IMG/VR virus record: IMGVR_UViG_3300037587_000179
Span: 1-22,349 of that record
DNA: 22,349 bases
Reading direction: 5' to 3' (one strand)
DNA from: a virus
Shown: positions 19,532-22,349 of the stretch, piece by piece
Layout of the letters: each line of letters starts with the position of its first letter
Position numbering within the stretch: the first letter of the stretch is position 1
Program-made: the position numbers and the translations under genes
Notes under the pieces: generated by a model
What the model saw: the letters and a program-made list of their open reading frames with translations, nothing else
The model's database searches: none
What the model was told of the DNA's origin: nothing

Positions 19532-20300
19532 CGTCACCATCCTTGCGTGTGATCGTTCGGAGATGACGATCAAATGTCTTGATCATCTCCGGAAGAATAC
19601 GTTTTATCCATACACGTTGATTTTCATTGACAACGGTTCGGATTGGACTCATTTCAAGACAGTAAAAAATCATATCTCCTCTCATTGGAAAGAGGCGATG
19701 ATCATCCGGAATCCGCGAAATCTCTTTTATGCGGGTGGGACAAATGTTGGACTCCGGGCGGCGATCGAGTTACAGGAACGCCACGATCTTGTCGTTGCTG
19801 TATCGAATGACGTTTTTGTTTCCTCCGGATGGTTAAAGAAAATGGTCGAGTTGATGGCGCGGAATCCAAAGATCGGCGTCCTCTCGCCGTTGACGGACAA
19901 CATATCGAGGACGTGCGTCAATGCGGAATGGGTTGTTAAGCGATGGCAAATTCTCCGGAACGGGGAACCTTTGGAGGCGATCAATAAACTCCCGGCGAAA
20001 ATCCTTGCGTGTAATGGGAACGTCCCATTGTTTTGCGGCATGATCCGCCGCGAGGTGTTGGAGGATGTTGGTTATCTCCATGAGGATTTTTTCATTTTGG
20101 GCAACGATGACGATTACAATGACCGGGTCCGGACGGCGGGATGGATGACGGCGGCGGCGTTGAATGTATTCGTCAATCACATTCATGGTGCGACGAAACA
20201 TGAAATCTTTCCGGATCGATCGGAAATCCGGAAACGTCATCGCACTCTGTTGACCGAACGAAAGGCATATCGAAAAAGGACCGGAGATTATCGCGCATGA
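19521..20300 (+). CDS. Family 2 glycosyltransferase
   Basis: 259 residues; ATG 19521 is chosen over ATG 19515 because GAGG (19508-19511) is then nine rather than three bases away. It shows the classic GT2 layout: VSVTILACDRSEMTIKCLDHL (3-23), LIFIDNGS (33-40), NPRNLFYAGGTNVGLRAAIEL (64-84), VVAVSNDVFVSSGWLKKMVELM (91-112, the SND metal/donor site), then VLSPLTDN, FCGMIRREVLEDVGYLHEDFFILGNDDDYNDRVRTAGW and an HIHGATKHE end. The aspartate-rich GNDDDY stretch is the catalytic-base region. It transfers a sugar from a nucleotide donor. Coupled to the sulfotransferase by a four-base ATGA overlap. Confidence 0.9.
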   Translation: MRVSVTILACDRSEMTIKCLDHLRKNTFYPYTLIFIDNGSDWTHFKTVKNHISSHWKEAMIIRNPRNLFYAGGTNVGLRAAIELQERHDLVVAVSNDVFVSSGWLKKMVELMARNPKIGVLSPLTDNISRTCVNAEWVVKRWQILRNGEPLEAINKLPAKILACNGNVPLFCGMIRREVLEDVGYLHEDFFILGNDDDYNDRVRTAGWMTAAALNVFVNHIHGATKHEIFPDRSEIRKRHRTLLTERKAYRKRTGDYRA

Positions 20301-20974
20301 AAACGACATATGTCATTATCACGGGTATGCACAGGACCGGGACGTCCATGTTGGCGGGTGCGCTCGGGATTTGTGGACTCGATATCGGGACCAATTTCCG
20401 ACCGGAACCTCATCCATGCAATCCGAAAGGATATTTTGAGGATTTGGATTTTAAAAGAATCAACCGTAAATTGATGAGGGCGGCGGGGATTGGACCGGGA
20501 TCATTCATATTCCCGGACAAATGGACAATCCTCCCGGACTCGGTCAAGCGTCGAGACGAAATGATCGACCTTATTCAGCGATGGCGACGCGGTCATCCGG
20601 TCGGATGGAAAGACCCGCGCGCGTGTTTGACATTAGGCATTTGGAAAAAGTATATTCCGGATTTAAAAGTGATCACGATCTCGCGTCCGACAATCGAGAT
20701 CGCGAATTCTCTCCATACGCGACGATCGGATTATCCAATCGAACATGGTTTGGCGGTTACGAAGATTTACCTCGAACAGTTAGAATATCATTGTAAAGGC
20801 ATCGACCGTTTGGATGTTCAATATCATGATTTTTTCGGGGATAAAGAAACAAGAGAACTTATTTTTTTCCATTTATGTGTATTTGTTGGTGTCGATCCGG
20901 TCAAGGGATGGTTGAATAAGATCGACGGTTTTATTGATAAGAAATTATGGCGAGAAAGGCAATCGGTAAAATGA
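20297..20974 (+). CDS. Sulfotransferase (PAPS-dependent, P-loop-like)
   Basis: 225 residues. The 5'-phosphosulfate loop is clear at the N-terminus: ITGMHRTGTSMLAGAL (8-23), followed by GYFEDLDFKRINRKLM, GWKDPRACLTLGIW and the 3'-phosphate site VITISRPTIEIANSLHTRR (Arg and Ser of the R-x-n-S pair). Together these are hallmarks of sulfotransferases acting on carbohydrates or small molecules with PAPS as donor. Phage sulfotransferases are uncommon. Placed between a glycosyltransferase and a radical SAM-like gene with ATGA overlaps on both sides, it is well placed to sulfate a glycan. The target is unknown, and host PAPS is required. Confidence 0.88.
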   Translation: MKTTYVIITGMHRTGTSMLAGALGICGLDIGTNFRPEPHPCNPKGYFEDLDFKRINRKLMRAAGIGPGSFIFPDKWTILPDSVKRRDEMIDLIQRWRRGHPVGWKDPRACLTLGIWKKYIPDLKVITISRPTIEIANSLHTRRSDYPIEHGLAVTKIYLEQLEYHCKGIDRLDVQYHDFFGDKETRELIFFHLCVFVGVDPVKGWLNKIDGFIDKKLWRERQSVK

Positions 20975-21726
20975 ACAATATCATAAAATCAATCAAGCGC
21001 GTCTCTTTTGAATTGTCGAACCTTTGCAATTATGCGGCGATCCATCCTCAATGTCCGGCGTCGAAAGTGAAGAGACCAATGTTTTTAAGTCAATCGAAAA
21101 TTATCAATGTTCTATATTCATTGTTCGGATGGGGATTCAACGAGACGATCGCATGGTATATTTACAACGAACCGACGATCGATCCGCGATTGATTAAACT
21201 TGTTGATTATACGTCTCGTCTATTCAATGGAGTAATCAAACAACGGATTGTGACCAATGGCGCGTATTTGGATCAAACATTGTTGGATGAATTTATCGAG
21301 GCGGGGATTACATATTTCAAGATCGATTGTTATACGCCGCGAGATTTGCATTATGCAAGACAATTGAAACCGAAAACGGAGATCGAGAAATTTAAGGTTA
21401 CAAAGAAATCATTAGATGATCGGATGACTCTTTATGATCTCCCGGCGAAGAATCTCGCGATTCCGTGTTATGCGCCATATGCGGATATCCAAATTAAATG
21501 TGATGGACGGATCGTGTTGTGCGCGATCGATTGGAAATCAACGGTCACGTTCGGGAATTTGAATAACGAACCGTTCGAGGACATTCTCCGATCACCCGCG
21601 ATGTTGAAAACGTACGAGAAATTGAGGGTCGGTGAACGGACTCCCGATGTTTGTTCGCGGTGTAACCGGACCGTCACGGGTGATTCGTGTCTCAAAACGT
21701 CAAAGTATTTTAAGGAGGGGAAATGA
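20971..21726 (+). CDS. SPASM-type radical SAM-like protein with non-canonical cluster motif
   Basis: 251 residues from ATG 20971 (overlap ATGA). Start of the barrel reads VSFELSNLCNYAAIHPQCP: C19 and C28 with H25 between, i.e. C-x5-H-x2-C instead of C-x3-C-x2-C. The later radical SAM landmarks are present: WYIYNEPTIDPRLI (62-75, the GGEP-type motif as YNEP), RIVTNGAYL (92-100), ITYFKIDC. The C-terminus holds a SPASM-like set: C166, C177, C184 (dG-x-IVLCAIDW then FGNLNNE) and C228-x2-C231, C240. Such proteins use S-adenosylmethionine and one or more 4Fe-4S clusters to start radical reactions, often on peptides or sugars. Whether the radical cluster forms here is uncertain. Confidence 0.75.
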   Translation: MNNIIKSIKRVSFELSNLCNYAAIHPQCPASKVKRPMFLSQSKIINVLYSLFGWGFNETIAWYIYNEPTIDPRLIKLVDYTSRLFNGVIKQRIVTNGAYLDQTLLDEFIEAGITYFKIDCYTPRDLHYARQLKPKTEIEKFKVTKKSLDDRMTLYDLPAKNLAIPCYAPYADIQIKCDGRIVLCAIDWKSTVTFGNLNNEPFEDILRSPAMLKTYEKLRVGERTPDVCSRCNRTVTGDSCLKTSKYFKEGK

Positions 21727-22349
21727 AAGATACCGCGATTGTTGTCATCGCATATAAACGTCCTAAACTTTTGATGGAATGTTTGAAATCGATCCGACAA
21801 TTCTATCCCGCGATTCCGATTGTAATTTCTCATAATGGAATCCGAACATTTAGCGAAAGAGATAAAATCCTAAAACGATTAGACCCTATTATCGAAACGC
21901 TCATTGTTCAACCTTTCGATTGTGGCGCGAATCAAGCTCGGAGAGACGGATTATTCTTTGCACATTACAATTTACAATGCAAATACGCGGTACTGATCGA
22001 GGATGATATGAAATTCACGCGTTCAACGCATTTGGAGGCATTTTATAACGTCCTTGAACGAGACGTGGGGGTCGGCATGGTCGGAGGCGCGGTGAGGACG
22101 AGAGGACGTTTAGGCGCGATCGGTTCATACCTTAAAATCGATCAAGAACGCGGGGTCTTTTGGCGGACGCGGGTCGATGAATTGACGGATTGGAGTGACG
22201 CGGACGGGACGGCGAATGGGACAAGTTATCTCTATTGTGATTACGTCCGAATGTTTTTCATGGTCCACCGGGATATGGAGATCGATTGGGAGGTCGGATT
22301 GTATCCATCGTCCGGGTCTCATTTATCGATCATGTTGAAATTATTGAAT
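21723..22349 (+). CDS. Family 2-like glycosyltransferase, 3' end beyond window
   Basis: ATG 21723 overlaps the preceding stop (ATGA), and AAGGAGGGG precedes it by few bases. 209 codons are visible with no stop before the window ends. The N-terminus KDTAIVVIAYKRPKLLMECLKSI is a GT-A start; NQARRDGLFFAHYNLQCKYAVLIEDDMKFTRSTHLEAF contains the EDD metal/donor motif. Later VGGAVRTRGRLG and YVRMFFMVHRDM fit an acceptor half. It continues the sugar-transfer operon. The donor sugar is unknown. Confidence 0.82.
   Translation, partial: MKDTAIVVIAYKRPKLLMECLKSIRQFYPAIPIVISHNGIRTFSERDKILKRLDPIIETLIVQPFDCGANQARRDGLFFAHYNLQCKYAVLIEDDMKFTRSTHLEAFYNVLERDVGVGMVGGAVRTRGRLGAIGSYLKIDQERGVFWRTRVDELTDWSDADGTANGTSYLYCDYVRMFFMVHRDMEIDWEVGLYPSSGSHLSIMLKLLN

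Noticed and set aside
1-22349. CRISPR arrays, tRNA genes, insertion sequences, attachment sites
   Set aside because: No spaced direct repeats, no cloverleaf with a recognisable T-loop, no transposase or integrase motif found by eye on either strand; a covariance-model scan would be needed to exclude a divergent tRNA.

Overview
The window is a 22.3 kb piece of a tailed double-stranded DNA bacteriophage genome (Caudoviricetes-like), probably an uncultured one. Evidence: small and large terminase, portal, prohead protease/scaffold, a DUF2190-type decoration protein and major capsid protein lie in canonical order, with an endolysin and phage-type DNA methyltransferases nearby. Every supported gene is on the + strand. 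Genes are packed with ATGA or TAATG overlaps and mostly have AGGAGG-type ribosome binding sites, so the host is a bacterium. No integrase, repressor, tRNA, CRISPR array or insertion sequence is visible. No stretch above 300 bases lacks a gene; the longest gaps (about 170-175 bases, at 7093-7267 and 15912-16082) hold regulatory signals.

Region 1 (1-7092) is an early/replication and accessory block. It has the tail of a possible recombinase, a small Cys protein, a PD-(D/E)XK (RecB/Cas4-like) nuclease, and a winged-helix replication initiator. The linker-coding DNA of the initiator carries helically phased TCCGGA repeats followed by an AT-rich TTTAAG repeat, which is a good candidate origin. Next come a putative TIM-barrel glycosidase-like protein and several tiny genes, including a tandemly duplicated stretch with a frameshifted membrane peptide. 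Then follow a conserved phage protein, membrane proteins (one holin-like), a phage Dam-type methyltransferase and a beta-class N4/N6 methyltransferase.

Region 2 (7138-15977) looks like one late transcription unit. It is bounded upstream by a terminator (7186-7225) and a strong sigma70-like promoter (TTGACA-N18-TATGAT, 7231-7260), and downstream by a textbook terminator (15944-15977). It starts with lysis genes: an M15-type endolysin that may be translated from a leaderless mRNA, then small membrane/coiled-coil proteins with overlapping frames. Two paralogous tiny proteins, the terminases, portal, head genes, a protease-scaffold fusion with an internal scaffold start, the decoration protein and the major capsid protein follow.

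Region 3 (16083 to the window end) is unexpected at this place: where head-completion and tail genes would usually follow the capsid, there is a tight operon of sugar-transfer and tailoring enzymes. It holds a DUF115/Maf-like protein, a GT-A glycosyltransferase, a compact C5-cytosine methyltransferase, a GT2-like enzyme, a rhamnosyltransferase-like protein, a second GT2, a sulfotransferase, a SPASM-type radical-SAM-like protein with a non-canonical cluster motif, and a further GT2-like enzyme cut by the window end. Together they could build and sulfate or otherwise tailor a glycan on the virion or the host surface. This cassette, and the odd radical SAM protein in it, is the best candidate for an undescribed system here. 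All family assignments come from reading the sequence; no database search was made.
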